Positions 10,101-19,564 are shown, numbered from the stretch's first letter. The stretch: 64,000 nucleotides of DNA from Acetobacter sp. (GCF_022483985.1 NZ_JAKVME010000001.1:1302001-1366000); one strand, 5' to 3'. The notes: a model not told the origin generated them from the letters alone. Translations and numbers: made by a program.

Positions 10101-11206
10101 TGCTCGTACGCCGAGAGCGAGGAGCAGGCGCCACACCGACCACACCCGGCCCGGATATCGGTGGATTTCATGCTGGCTTCCCGGAGCATGCGCCCCAGCG
10201 GCGCCAGAACGGACTTCATGAACTCGGCTGAAGGTGGCGCATGATTTTCCAGCGGCGTGCCGGAAATCGGCACGAACGGCACCACGAAGGGATACACCCC
10301 GAGCGCAATCAGACGCTCGGCGAGGGCCAGAATATCCTCAGCGCTGTCTCCAAGCCCAGCCAGAATGTAGGTATTGACCTGTCCCCGCCCGAAGATCGGC
10401 ACGGCGGACGCGAAAGCCGCCATGTAGCGATCGACGCTGACTGTGGCCTTGCCGGGCATGATCTTCTCGCGCACCGCCTGCGTAGCGGCTTCGAGATGCA
10501 TGCCCAGACTGTCGGCTCCCGCATCCCGCAGACGCTGGAACCAGCCGTGATCACGTGGCGGCTCGCACTGCACCTGCAACGGCAGGTCCACCGCCGCCCT
10601 GATGGCGCGCGCGGATTCCGCCAGCACGGCAGCGCCCCGATCAATCACATTGGGCGTGCCGGTGGTCAGCACCATGTCGCGCACGCCGTCCAGTTCCACA
10701 GCAGCTTTGGCGACTTCCGCCAGTTGCGCGGGCGTCTTGTAGGCAATCGTCCGGTCAGCTTCCAGCGACTGGCCAATGGCGCAGAACTGGCAGGACGTGC
10801 GCCGGTCGGCATAGCGGATGCAGGTCTGGTGCACCGTGGTCGCCAGCGTGTCACGACCATGCAGAAGAGCGATCTTCCAGTAGGGAATGCCGTCCGCCGT
10901 GCTTAACCCGTAGAAGCGCGGAGCTGCCGGGAAATGGATCGTGCCCAGCGCCTGACCGTCGCGCAGCAGCGTGCTGACGCCGCTCTGATCGGGCGGACTG
11001 GCCTGAAACGGCGATCGCCGCGCACCGGCTGTATAGACCGGCACCATGATGGTCTGCCCCGCGATGGTGATCGTCTTGTGATCGGAGGGGCCGGCTCCTC
11101 CCTTACGGACGATACCGCCGGTCTGCCCGCCGATCTGAAGTCCGAAAGACTGTAGATCCGTGACGAGCTTGCGCCCCGAAAGCGTGCCGAGTGTTGGAAC
11201 GGTCAT
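10097..11206 (-). CDS. nitD: MSMEG_0568-type radical SAM protein of the Nit1C cluster
   Basis: 369 aa. The family-specific [4Fe-4S] cysteines are C129, C139 and C142 ([14 protein letters not shown]), a C-x9-C-x2-C spacing rather than the usual C-x3-C-x2-C. A second Cys set near the C-terminus (GCGRCGAC) may bind another cluster. The TIM-barrel elements ETxTGTPN-like (LTTGTPNV), QCEPP and [10 protein letters not shown] follow in order, resembling the biotin synthase/ThiH side of the superfamily. It would cleave SAM to start radical chemistry on an unknown substrate. The ATG at 11206 overlaps the nitrilase stop by 4 nt. Confidence 0.88.
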   Translation of the reverse strand: MTVPTLGTLSGRKLVTDLQSFGLQIGGQTGGIVRKGGAGPSDHKTITIAGQTIMVPVYTAGARRSPFQASPPDQSGVSTLLRDGQALGTIHFPAAPRFYGLSTADGIPYWKIALLHGRDTLATTVHQTCIRYADRRTSCQFCAIGQSLEADRTIAYKTPAQLAEVAKAAVELDGVRDMVLTTGTPNVIDRGAAVLAESARAIRAAVDLPLQVQCEPPRDHGWFQRLRDAGADSLGMHLEAATQAVREKIMPGKATVSVDRYMAAFASAVPIFGRGQVNTYILAGLGDSAEDILALAERLIALGVYPFVVPFVPISGTPLENHAPPSAEFMKSVLAPLGRMLREASMKSTDIRAGCGRCGACSSLSAYEQ

Positions 11207-12177
11207 GATACGCTCTCATCGCCGGACAAATGAGCCGGAACATTTTCATCGAGATACTGTACAGTTCTGGCGGGACGCCGGTCATGAAGCAGACTCAGCA
11301 GTTCAGGCCGTGCGTAATGCCCCACGCTGTCCATCATCCGTTTGCGTTTGGTGATGAGAGCGAAATCGAGATCGGCAATCACCATCCCCTCGCCTTCGGT
11401 CAGCGGCGTAGCCAGATGCTTCCCCTCAGGCGAGACAATCGCGGTGAAACAGCCGCCTCGCAGCGGCCCTTCCAGAGCGGGATCACGCGCGACTTCCTTG
11501 ATCTGTTCTTCCGTGAGCCAACCAGTCGCGTTCACGACAAAGCAGCCGGATTCCAGCGCGTGATGACGGATCGTGACTTCCATCTGATCGGCAAAAATCT
11601 GCCCCACCAGCGAACCCGGAAACTGAGCGCAGTGAATTTCCTCGTGCTGGGTCATCAGGGCGTAGCGGGCAAGCGGGTTGTAATGCTCCCAGCACGCCAG
11701 CGCGCCGATACGACCGGCGGCGCTTTCGACAACTTTCAGGCCGGAACCATCGCCCTGCCCCCAGACCATGCGTTCATGATAGGTGGGCGTGATCTTCCGG
11801 CGTTTGAGCAGGATCTCGCCGGTCGCGTCGAAGATGATCTGCGTGTTGTAGAGCGTCCCTACATCCCGTTCATTGACGCCAAGCACAACGACCATGCCGG
11901 TGTCACGGGCGGCTTCAGCCACCATGTCGGTGACCGGACCGGGAATGACGACAGCGCGTTCGTAAAGCTTCAGATGCTCCCCGCCGAAGCGGAAAGCAGG
12001 CTGGATGAATGAGAAATAGGGATAATAGGGCACAAAAGTTTCAGGAAAGACCGCCAGTTTCACGCCTTTCCCGGCGGCGTCGCGGATGGCCTGACAGACT
12101 TTCCGGGCTGTCCCCAGACCATCGTCACCAAGAACGGGGCTGATCTGGATGGCGGCAGCGCGAACGATACGGGACAT
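11203..12177 (-). CDS. nitC: Nit1 nitrilase
   Basis: 324 aa member of the nitrilase superfamily. The catalytic triad is visible: E46 in [14 protein letters not shown]128 in KRRKITPT, and the nucleophile C162 in [13 protein letters not shown]. An additional conserved Glu lies in [13 protein letters not shown]. Nitrilases hydrolyse C-N bonds of nitriles to acid plus ammonia. This branch (Nit1) is defined by its conserved neighbours, and in Pseudomonas fluorescens the Nit1C cluster is linked to growth on cyanide as nitrogen source. It is second in the operon, 23 nt after the Sll0783-type gene. Proteins often assemble as spirals in the cytoplasm. Confidence 0.92.
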   Translation of the reverse strand: MSRIVRAAAIQISPVLGDDGLGTARKVCQAIRDAAGKGVKLAVFPETFVPYYPYFSFIQPAFRFGGEHLKLYERAVVIPGPVTDMVAEAARDTGMVVVLGVNERDVGTLYNTQIIFDATGEILLKRRKITPTYHERMVWGQGDGSGLKVVESAAGRIGALACWEHYNPLARYALMTQHEEIHCAQFPGSLVGQIFADQMEVTIRHHALESGCFVVNATGWLTEEQIKEVARDPALEGPLRGGCFTAIVSPEGKHLATPLTEGEGMVIADLDFALITKRKRMMDSVGHYARPELLSLLHDRRPARTVQYLDENVPAHLSGDESVS

Positions 12178-12200
12178 GCTTGCGGTCCTCCCTTCTGCCT

Positions 12201-12683
12201 TCAGAGAGTCCAGGTATTGAGGATGAAGGCGTTGTCACGGCGGGCCAGCAGAATGATGTCGAGCACGTCCTGCGGATTGATCGGCGTGATGCCGGGGATC
12301 AGATTCTGCTCGCCGTAGCCGTAGAGAGCCTGAAGCGCGAAGCGGCACGCATAGACTTTACCGCCTTCTTCAAGAATTTTCGCGATCTGCTTGTTGCAGT
12401 TCATGTGTCCCGGAAAGGCTTCGTCGCCCAGACGGGGAAAGCCGCGCTGCACGCCAAGGGTGACACCGGGGCCATAGAGCAGAACGGACGTTTCGAAACC
12501 TTTTCGGATCAGGCGAGTGGCCTGAAGCAGATTTACAAACCCGACCGAACCTTCATTGGCGACGGTGTGGAAAGTAATGAGGGCTTTTTCACCCGGATTG
12601 GCTTTGACGTCCTCAAAAACCTTGTTTTCATAATTGACGAAGCAGTCGCCATCTTTGTGTGGAGCGTGTTCGATTGTCGGCAT
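12201..12683 (-). CDS. nitB: Sll0783/MSMEG_0572-type nitrogen-starvation protein, first gene of Nit1C operon
   Basis: 160 aa starting [23 protein letters not shown]. The start at 12683 is chosen because GGGAG lies at normal spacing; the frame is open further upstream without a ribosome site. The fold suggests a DsrE-like or related small alpha/beta protein ([26 protein letters not shown], then [24 protein letters not shown]), with Cys residues in the CNK and YACR positions. In Synechocystis Sll0783 is induced by nitrogen starvation and needed for polyhydroxybutyrate accumulation. The biochemical activity is unknown. It heads the operon, and candidate operator boxes lie about 95-195 nt upstream. 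Confidence 0.88.
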   Translation of the reverse strand: MPTIEHAPHKDGDCFVNYENKVFEDVKANPGEKALITFHTVANEGSVGFVNLLQATRLIRKGFETSVLLYGPGVTLGVQRGFPRLGDEAFPGHMNCNKQIAKILEEGGKVYACRFALQALYGYGEQNLIPGITPINPQDVLDIILLARRDNAFILNTWTL

Positions 12684-13019
12684 GGTTTTTCTCCCGTGTG
12701 GTGCGGTCTCCGCCAGCAGACGAGACCGACCGAGCTGCGGAAGCGAACGTGGCACGGGGTGTAGTTTGGGTAAAATTTTGTATGGATAACGGTTGTGGTA
12801 CAATAAAATCAAAACAAAACATCTGTCGCTTTCCCGCGACGACAGAAGCATACAAAAATATCATTCAAGCCATACAATAGGCGAAAATATCCATAAGCTA
12901 CTGTTCTGACGACGCTTTTACATCACGCATTCGTGAACAGAGAGGCTTCTTGTTTTCTCCGTTCCTGTATCGCGGCAGCGGAATCAAACCATTTTCTGAC
13001 GTCGCGCTCAGTGTCCGGC
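12684..13019 (-). promoter_or_regulatory. Nit1C operon promoter/leader region with repeated CCATACAA boxes and a dyad
   Basis: This 336-bp gap between the MocR regulator gene and the operon is AT-rich in its middle. CATACAA occurs as a direct repeat at 12849-12855 and 12871-12877 (22 bp apart, two helical turns) and in the opposite orientation at 12777-12785 (CCATACAAA on the minus strand). The same motif recurs upstream of the regulator gene. A separate 7-bp dyad, TCTGTCG and CGACAGA with an 11-nt spacer, spans 12822-12846. No -35/-10 pair is assigned with confidence. Confidence 0.6.
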
Positions 13020-14423
13020 TCAGACAATATCGGCGAAACCGGGGGAACGCTTATGCTGTAGAACGGCCAGCACGCCATGAAGCGATTCCTCAAGACTGGC
13101 GGCGTCCGGCGCACTGCCCAACGCGATCCGGGCCCGCTGTGGAGGCTCGCCACTGATGGTAAAAACGGTACTCGGGACGAGCGCCAGACCACGCCTGCGT
13201 GCGTAGGCGACAAAATCCGCACTCCCCCACCAGTCGGGAAGCTTCAGCCAGACGTGCGGGCCATCCGGCTTCATGCAATGCCCTTCCCCCAGAACCTTCC
13301 GGGCGATCGCCTGCCGGATACGTAATTCTCTCTGGATGGCTTGCAGGATCGTATGCGCCTGTCCTGTCTGCATCCAGCGTGCTGCAAGCGCGCTCAGCAG
13401 TCCGGCATTGGTGAGCACGATCGCCCGGATAGCCGCCGTCACGCGCCGGGTCATGTCCGCATTGGGAAGAGCGACATAAGCTGTGCGCAGACCGGGGCTG
13501 AGCGTCTTGGCGAGTGTGGCGATATAACTGACACGGCCATGGTCCAGCGCCGCCAGAGCAGGCAGCGGGTCGTCCATCAGCAGGCTGTAGGGGTCGTCCT
13601 CGGCAATGTGCAGATGGTGACGCTGGGCGACTGCAAGAATGTCCTTGCGTCGCTGCAAGGACATCGTCGCCGTCGTGGGATTGTGAATGGTCGGGATGCA
13701 GTAAAGCAGCCGGGGGTGATGTTCGGCGCAGACCCGGTCAAGCTGTTCCGGCATCATGCCTTCGACATCACTATCAACCCCGACGAGAATGAGGCCGAAC
13801 TGCGCCGCTATCGTTCTGATGCCGGGATAGGCGATGCGGTCGGTGACTATGACATCTCCCGGCTGCGTGTGCGTACTCACGATCGCCGCGAGCGCGCTCT
13901 GGGCGCCCGGAGTCACGAGAATTTCGTCCGTCCGTCGCTGCCCGATGACAGGAGCAACCCACTTCGCGCCAAGTTGACGCTCCTCGATTGTCCCCCCCGT
14001 CACCCGATAGGACATCAGGCTGTTCAGATCCTGCTGTTTCAGAATGGCCGCGATATCGTTCTGGATGATCCGCTGAAGTGGCGGGTCCTGCGGGACGGGA
14101 GGCAGGTTCATCGTCAGGTCGATCACGGCCGGACCGGTATGACGCCAGTGACTCTCTCCCGCACCGACCCGAACAAACGTCCCGCGTCCAACGGTGGCGT
14201 CAATAAGACCGCGACGACGGGCCTCGGTGAAGGCGCGTGTCACAGTCGTCAGATTCGTGCCGAGGTAATCCGCGATTGTCCGCTGCGGCGGCAGCCTGTC
14301 ACCCTCCCGCAAATCGCCCTTGCGGATGGAAAGAGCCAGCGCGTCAACCAGCGTCAGATAAATAGCATTGGGACTGCGACTGATTTCTTCTTTCCAGTGC
14401 GCCAGATAAGCGTAAGCAGACAT
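13020..14423 (-). CDS. MocR-type (GntR/aminotransferase) transcription regulator
   Basis: 467 aa from the ATG at 14423 (MSAYAYLAHW); in-frame ATGs at 14432 and 14441 are alternatives without better ribosome sites. The N-terminal ~85 residues form a GntR winged helix (LREGDRLPPQRTIADYLGTNLTTVTRAFTEARRRGLIDATVGRGTFVRVG). The rest is a class I aminotransferase-like domain with the PLP Lys at about residue 306 (LAKTLSPGLR) and a retained Asn-Pro turn (PTIHNPTTA). MocR proteins sense PLP or an amino-acid aldimine and bind direct repeats. The gene lies upstream of Nit1C in the same orientation, and shared CCATACAAT boxes suggest it controls both itself and the operon. Confidence 0.88.
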   Translation of the reverse strand: MSAYAYLAHWKEEISRSPNAIYLTLVDALALSIRKGDLREGDRLPPQRTIADYLGTNLTTVTRAFTEARRRGLIDATVGRGTFVRVGAGESHWRHTGPAVIDLTMNLPPVPQDPPLQRIIQNDIAAILKQQDLNSLMSYRVTGGTIEERQLGAKWVAPVIGQRRTDEILVTPGAQSALAAIVSTHTQPGDVIVTDRIAYPGIRTIAAQFGLILVGVDSDVEGMMPEQLDRVCAEHHPRLLYCIPTIHNPTTATMSLQRRKDILAVAQRHHLHIAEDDPYSLLMDDPLPALAALDHGRVSYIATLAKTLSPGLRTAYVALPNADMTRRVTAAIRAIVLTNAGLLSALAARWMQTGQAHTILQAIQRELRIRQAIARKVLGEGHCMKPDGPHVWLKLPDWWGSADFVAYARRRGLALVPSTVFTISGEPPQRARIALGSAPDAASLEESLHGVLAVLQHKRSPGFADIV

Positions 14424-14433
14424 GCGAGGCATT

Positions 14434-14485
14434 CCATACATTCAGCACATGTTATGCCTGCCATACTCCATACAATCCATGCAAT
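14434..14485. promoter_or_regulatory. Cluster of CCATAC(A)-type boxes at the MocR regulator gene start
   Basis: Four related boxes in 52 bp: CCATACA at 14434, CCATAC at 14461, CCATACAAT at 14468 and CCATGCAAT at 14477. The last three are head to tail. They overlap the putative promoter and first codons of the MocR gene, as expected for autoregulation. The same word appears before the Nit1C operon at 12777-12877. Confidence 0.55.
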
Positions 14486-14780
14486 CATTCCCATGCTGGA
14501 CAGGACACCTGACGCTCGACAGAGCGGCGACACTCCTTCTGTCGTCGATTATTCTTCGAGCCCAGACGCAGCTATTATAATTCTGTCTGCTCTCGCAAGC
14601 CGTAGGCAGGCGGACATCTGACAGCTTCGCTTCGACGACACAGCGTCAGCAGAAGCATGTCGATACACGGGATTTTCGAAAAGGGGATGTCCACATGAAA
14701 GTGTCGGCTGTTTGATCTGAGAGGTTTCCCTCAGGCAGCGCCTCTTTCGACGAACAATACGCCCTTAGAAACCGTCGACG
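14486..14780. other. Intergenic region upstream of the MocR regulator gene
   Basis: Together with the operator cluster this leaves about 340 bp between the regulator gene and the oxygenase gene. No gene is recognised. An imperfect hairpin (CTGAG..CTCAG with inner GG/CC) lies at 14717-14734, about 50 nt past the oxygenase stop on the minus strand. It could be its terminator, though no T-run follows. Confidence 0.4.
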
Positions 14781-15623
14781 TTATTTTTGCCTGCGATAGA
14801 CAATGTTCGACCGAAGACGACGAAGCGCCGATACGGCAGATTTCGGCAGATAGTCACGGAGCACCATTTGCAGGCGTCGGTCAGCAGGCAGACCGGGGCG
14901 ACGGAGATAGTGTGTATTTTCGAACTGACGTTCAAAAACCTGCAAGTCATATTTGTAAAAATAGGTGATCAGGGCGCGTCGAGATCCGGTGACGAGAGGA
15001 CGCGGATAACCATGAAGCGCAATTTCCGACTGCTCCATGATCAGCGTGCGACCGAACAGGGGAGCAACCTGCACCTCCGACCGGCAGGCGAAGGCATCCC
15101 ATAATTCGAGTTCTCCTCCATCTCCGGCCTGCCAGCCTTCATTGAGATAGGTGATCACCACCAACGCGTTCCGTAGTCGCGTGACCGGGTGCTTCTGGAA
15201 ATCAACATGGATTTCAAAATGCCCGTCATGACGGGCTTCATGCAGACCACCCCCATAAAGCGTCAGATCGGGCTGAAGCCCGGACAGGCCCGTCAGGGTT
15301 TCGAGAAAAGAGACAAAGGTGGCGGAATGAAGAGTTTCGAAATAAGCCAGCAGTGCGGGCGGCATATGCTCAAGAGAGTTCACAACTCTCTTGCTCTGAA
15401 GGCGGGTATAATGGGGGTTCCATACTTCGTGCGGGATATCCGGGCTTTCCCGCAGGATGACTGACAGGCAGGCAGGATCAAAGAGGTTATCCAGCACCAG
15501 ATGAGGAAAAGGCCGTGTGGAACGAAACCGTTTGGCCTGCTCCGCTACAGAAGCAGCTTCAGGAGGAGTCCACAGGCCAGCCATGATCCTGCCGTGCTCT
15601 GCTGCGGATAGAACTGTATTCAT
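14781..15623 (-). CDS. 2-oxoglutarate/Fe(II)-dependent oxygenase (prolyl-hydroxylase-like)
   Basis: 280 aa from the ATG at 15623; a TTG at 15671 would add 16 residues. The iron triad is visible: H139 and D141 (HFEIHVDF), with the distal His at about 204 (IALHGYPRPL). Arg 215/216 (TGSRRALITYFY) would bind 2-oxoglutarate. A jelly-roll core surrounds these (GDGGELELWD). The family couples 2-oxoglutarate decarboxylation to hydroxylation of a protein or small molecule. The substrate is not evident. It is transcribed divergently from the peptidase gene and stands alone. Confidence 0.8.
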   Translation of the reverse strand: MNTVLSAAEHGRIMAGLWTPPEAASVAEQAKRFRSTRPFPHLVLDNLFDPACLSVILRESPDIPHEVWNPHYTRLQSKRVVNSLEHMPPALLAYFETLHSATFVSFLETLTGLSGLQPDLTLYGGGLHEARHDGHFEIHVDFQKHPVTRLRNALVVITYLNEGWQAGDGGELELWDAFACRSEVQVAPLFGRTLIMEQSEIALHGYPRPLVTGSRRALITYFYKYDLQVFERQFENTHYLRRPGLPADRRLQMVLRDYLPKSAVSALRRLRSNIVYRRQK

Positions 15624-15744
15624 CTGCGCCCGCTTCCTGACTTCATCTTTTTGTACACGGGCTCCCCTCAAGGACGGACATTCCCACCCTGATCGTCATC
15701 GCCGCACGTGGATTTTAGGCAACAGACGTTAAGAGAGAACGTAG

Positions 15745-17496
15745 ATGCTCCCAATTCGGTTTCCTGCAAAAATCAGGATGGACGCCGGATCATCATCCAT
15801 GCACGATGACGTCATGACCCAAAGCTTCTCATCCCTGTCCTTCCCCCGCCCGACAGAGGCCAGCCTCGCAGATGGCTTCGGCGCTGTCGCAGACCTGCTC
15901 GATAAAAATGATCTCGCGGGTGCACTGTCGCGTTTTGACAGTGAGCGACGCACCTTCGAGAGCTGGGCGGCGCTTGTCTACCTACGTTTTGCGCAGGACA
16001 CGACAAACGAAAATGCAAGACAGGATCGCGATTACGCGGATCGCCTGACCCCGAAGGCCACGGCTCACGAAGTCACCCTGAAAAAGCGCTTCCTCTCCGA
16101 CCAGTTCCATGACGCGACAGTCTCGACTGTCGGACCGCACGTCATCGCCCTGTGGAAAAGCGACGTCACGACGTTCGATTCAAGAATTGAAAATGCCCTT
16201 GAGGAAGAAGCGCGCCTGACAAGCGAGTATACCGCCCTGCTCGCCTCGGCCAGAATCGAAATCGAAGGGCAGACGGTCAACCTGTCCGGCCTGGCCCCCT
16301 GGATGGAGCATTCCGACCGCGCGATACGTCACGCCGCCGAGCAGGCCAGATGGGCATTCTTTGCCGAACATGGAGAGACACTCGACGCACTTTACGGCCG
16401 ACTGGTCGAACTGCGCACGGACATGGCCCGCACTCTCGGGTTCGAGACCTATACTCCGCTTGGTTACCGCCGTCTGCGCCGCGTCGATTACAGTCCGGAA
16501 GACGTCGCGCGCTTCCGCGAGGAAGTTGTCACGCATGTCACGCCGCTGGTCGCCTCGCTGCTGGAACAGCGACGCGAAGAGATGGAATGGCCCGCCCTGC
16601 ACTACTGGGATGAGAGCTTTGTCGATCCCAGAGGCAACCCGAAGCCCGCTGGGGATTATGATCTGCTCATCGAACGCGCCCAGACCATGTTCGACCGCAT
16701 GTCAGGCGATCTCGGACCGTTCTTTCGGAGCATGGTCTCAGGAGGCTACGTCGATCTCAAGAACCGGGACGGCAAGGCTGGCGGCGGCTTCTGCACCGCC
16801 TTCCCCGATGTCGGAATGCCGTTCATCTTCGCCAATTTCAACGGCACGCATGGCGACATCAATGTCTTCACCCATGAGATGGGGCATGCCTACCAGAACT
16901 GGCGCAGCCGTGATCTGCCCACGATCGACGAGTTGTGGCCGACCATGGAAGCCGCGGAAATCGACTCCATGGGGCTGGAGTTCCTGACATGGCCACACAT
17001 GGAACTGATGGTTGAAGATGGGGCCGCCGACCGCTTCCGCCGGATGCACCTGATCGGGTCACTGAGTTTCCTGCCCTACGGCGTGTGCGTCGATCACTTC
17101 CAGCATGAAGTCTACGCCAATCCCACCATGACAGCGCAGGAGCGTCATGAAACTTGGCTACGGCTCGAACGTCATTATATGCCGTGGCGTGACTATGGCG
17201 ACCTGTCCTATCCGGCGCAGGGCGGACGCTGGCAGGCTCAGGGTCATATCTATCGCAACCCGTTCTACTACCTCGACTATACACTGGCGCTCTGCTGCGC
17301 GATGCAGCTCTGGCTTCAGTCCCGGCGCGATGAACCTGCGGCGATGAAGGCTTATGAAGGTCTGTGCGCGCAGGGCGGATCAGCTCCGTTCACCGGACTG
17401 ATCGCCAATGCGGGACTTGTGTCACCGTTCGCTCCCGGCGTGCTGGCCGACGTTGTTCGGGAAGCGGCTGACTTTCTGGAAAATGGCCCCCGCTAA
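15745..17496 (+). CDS. M3-family zinc oligopeptidase (oligoendopeptidase F-like)
   Basis: 583 aa. The zinc motif HEMGH is at residues 377-381 (NVFTHEMGHAYQNW), with the third ligand Glu in the following helix (EAAEIDSMGLEFLTW), as in M3 metallopeptidases. The preceding GGGFCTAFPDVGMPFIFANFNGTHGD segment is typical of the PepF branch. It degrades short peptides in the cytoplasm; no signal peptide is seen. The ATG at 15745 has AAGAGAG upstream. In-frame ATGs about 11, 18 and 23 codons later are possible starts. Confidence 0.87.
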   Translation: MLPIRFPAKIRMDAGSSSMHDDVMTQSFSSLSFPRPTEASLADGFGAVADLLDKNDLAGALSRFDSERRTFESWAALVYLRFAQDTTNENARQDRDYADRLTPKATAHEVTLKKRFLSDQFHDATVSTVGPHVIALWKSDVTTFDSRIENALEEEARLTSEYTALLASARIEIEGQTVNLSGLAPWMEHSDRAIRHAAEQARWAFFAEHGETLDALYGRLVELRTDMARTLGFETYTPLGYRRLRRVDYSPEDVARFREEVVTHVTPLVASLLEQRREEMEWPALHYWDESFVDPRGNPKPAGDYDLLIERAQTMFDRMSGDLGPFFRSMVSGGYVDLKNRDGKAGGGFCTAFPDVGMPFIFANFNGTHGDINVFTHEMGHAYQNWRSRDLPTIDELWPTMEAAEIDSMGLEFLTWPHMELMVEDGAADRFRRMHLIGSLSFLPYGVCVDHFQHEVYANPTMTAQERHETWLRLERHYMPWRDYGDLSYPAQGGRWQAQGHIYRNPFYYLDYTLALCCAMQLWLQSRRDEPAAMKAYEGLCAQGGSAPFTGLIANAGLVSPFAPGVLADVVREAADFLENGPR

Positions 17497-17581
17497 AGAG
17501 GCGGCTACAACATTCAGCCATAGCTGTGTCGGGGCGAGGATGCCTCGACAGACGATGCCCTGATACAGGCAGGCGCGGTTC

Positions 17582-18457
17582 TCAGCCCGCGCCTTTTTCA
17601 AGCTTGTCCAGTTTGACGGTCAGATGCCCCACCTTGGGATGATCGATTTCCGTGCGTACCGGCACTGGTCCGTAGCCATCGACATTGATGAACCAGACTG
17701 TTCCGCCATGAGGTTCGCGCAGGGCTTTCGCCTGATGTCCCTTGATGAAGCCTGCCGTCTGATACCCGATAAACTCACAACGCATCGCAGGAATTTTCCG
17801 GTTCTGAAAGACGTCCGGCTGCATGTCCTGCCCGGCGGTTTTTAGTGTAAAATGCGACACTCTGATCCCGTCGAACACGTCATGAGTGCCGTCACAATGG
17901 CCTGTCTGACGCACTTTCAGGATGACTTTCGCCATGGTGGTCAGGATATCCGCTCCACGCTGCCGCAATGCGTCCGGCACCGGCTCCCGGTCATCCTCTT
18001 TCGGCTCCAGCAGGGTGACAACCGGCTGACCCTGCGGATAATCCAGAACGACGTGGCGCTGGGCCGACCGGCTCAACCCCTGACTGTCATAACGGGATGG
18101 CAGAACACTATCATCACGGATGGCTCCGGTCGCCACGGACTGGATACGCAGTTTGGTGAAAATACTCAGCAGACCTTCCGCCCGCGCCTGCAAAGCGACG
18201 TTGTAATGTGTCTGTTCAAGCAGAAAGCTGGTGTCCAGCTTCATCACCGGCAGCCAGTGCGTATAAATCGTGTATTTGATATGAATCGCGGTGTTGGCTG
18301 GAGGAATGCTGAACTGCGGGATTTCCTCCGCATGGGAAGAACCGCCCGTCAGAAGAAGCAGGCCGCATACGGACAGAAACAGCATTCGCCTCGCCGCAGT
18401 CCTGTTTTGCAGGGAAAGGCCGCCGGTCCGGAGAAGATGGTCAGTCAAGCTGTTCAC
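17582..18457 (-). CDS. Exported DUF3108-domain protein
   Basis: About 291 aa if GTG at 18457 is used; ATG at 18385 (267 aa) is the other option. I prefer the longer form because it keeps the positive n-region (RTAARR) before the hydrophobic core MLFLSVCGLLLLTGG and a cleavage site near SSHA-EE. The mature part, rich in beta strands, fits the DUF3108 periplasmic family (KYTIYTHWLPVMKLD near the start, VWFINVDGYGPVPVRTEI near the end). Function of the family is unknown. It lies downstream of the IclR gene on the same strand, with a 46-nt gap. Confidence 0.72.
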   Translation of the reverse strand: MNSLTDHLLRTGGLSLQNRTAARRMLFLSVCGLLLLTGGSSHAEEIPQFSIPPANTAIHIKYTIYTHWLPVMKLDTSFLLEQTHYNVALQARAEGLLSIFTKLRIQSVATGAIRDDSVLPSRYDSQGLSRSAQRHVVLDYPQGQPVVTLLEPKEDDREPVPDALRQRGADILTTMAKVILKVRQTGHCDGTHDVFDGIRVSHFTLKTAGQDMQPDVFQNRKIPAMRCEFIGYQTAGFIKGHQAKALREPHGGTVWFINVDGYGPVPVRTEIDHPKVGHLTVKLDKLEKGAG

Positions 18458-18503
18458 CGAATGCTGTGATGGAAAACTCTGCTTTACATAGAACCAGAGT
18501 CTT

Positions 18504-19310
18504 TCACTCGCCAAGTGCGCCCAAGCGTCCACGATATCCCAGCCGTCCCGACAGGGTCTGGGAGATCGACACGACAAGCCGCCCCATCGCCTCTGCCTGC
18601 TTCAGGGTATCCTTTGGCTTCGGCTGGCTGATTCCCAAGCCCGCTACGACGTTCCCGGCCAGATCATGAACGGGTGCGGCAAAACACCAGACCCCAACCT
18701 GCACCTGCTCATCGTCAACCGCGTATCCCCGACGCCGCACACCGGCGATCTCGTCCATCACCGCGACAGGAGCAGAAGCGCCCGCCGTGGTCGGTGGAGC
18801 CGGCCAGGATGACATGGGATAGAGCGTGAGCCATTTTCTGAGGCCTGCCCCCTCCATCGCTCCAAGCTGCGCCATACCCGTCGCGGTGTACATGGCGGGC
18901 AGACGCAACCCGACATTGTAATGGATGCCAAACCCCTTCTCGTTTGCCCGGCTGGCGACATACACCACTTCTTCGCCTTCCAGCGTGCTCAGACTGACGG
19001 TGTAGGCGCCCAGCTCCGGCCTTTCACCAATCAGTTGATGAAACGCATTCAGCAAATCCTGTCTCGGGCTGACCTGCACCGCCCAGTCGAGCAGCCTTGA
19101 ACCGAGCCTGAAACCGCCTCCCCCAGCGCCTCCGGTCGTTTCCAGCAGTCCAAGCTCCGCCATCACCGTCACAAGCCCATGCGCCGAGCTACGGGGAAGG
19201 TCGAGCAGCCGAGCGATTGTCGCAGCGTTAGGCGGCGCCCCCTGTGCGCTGACAAGGTCCAGAATTTTCACCGCACGCCGAAGAGCCGGAACTGCCTCAC
19301 TGTCTTTCAT
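18504..19310 (-). CDS. IclR-family transcription regulator
   Basis: About 268 aa. Three ATG codons follow one another; 19310 is chosen because GGGTG is at good distance. The N-terminal winged helix (ALRRAVKILDLVSAQGAPPNAATIARLLDLPRSSAHGLVTVMAELGLLE) and the C-terminal effector domain with EEVVYVASRANEKG and RRRGYAVDDEQVQVGVWCFAAPVHD match IclR proteins. Effector and target are unknown. The adjacent DUF3108 gene is the only neighbour on the same strand. Confidence 0.87.
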   Translation of the reverse strand: MKDSEAVPALRRAVKILDLVSAQGAPPNAATIARLLDLPRSSAHGLVTVMAELGLLETTGGAGGGGFRLGSRLLDWAVQVSPRQDLLNAFHQLIGERPELGAYTVSLSTLEGEEVVYVASRANEKGFGIHYNVGLRLPAMYTATGMAQLGAMEGAGLRKWLTLYPMSSWPAPPTTAGASAPVAVMDEIAGVRRRGYAVDDEQVQVGVWCFAAPVHDLAGNVVAGLGISQPKPKDTLKQAEAMGRLVVSISQTLSGRLGYRGRLGALGE

Positions 19311-19564
19311 CATCATCACCCATGAGTGTCCTTGACGTCGGTCTCAAGAATCGGATATATCCGAGATACGGGATCGTGTTCAATATAATGAACAACAAAA
19401 ACCAGAACACGGTCTCGTCGGATAGGCTGAAAGAGCGCTGAAAAATCAGCCTTTCCTGTGCGGGTTTCGCACAGCGCCCCAACCCTCCGATACTTCCCCC
19501 TGAATACTTCCCCGCCTCACTCCGTGAGAAAAAGCGAAAACAGTCTCGTTAAAGCCGCAAGGGG
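19311..19564. other. Intergenic region before the prfC terminator
   Basis: No gene is recognised here. It should hold the promoter of the IclR gene, transcribed leftward. The region is not unusually AT-rich. Confidence 0.4.

Noticed and set aside
13341..14621. 426-codon open frame on the plus strand
   Set aside because: Antisense of the MocR regulator gene.
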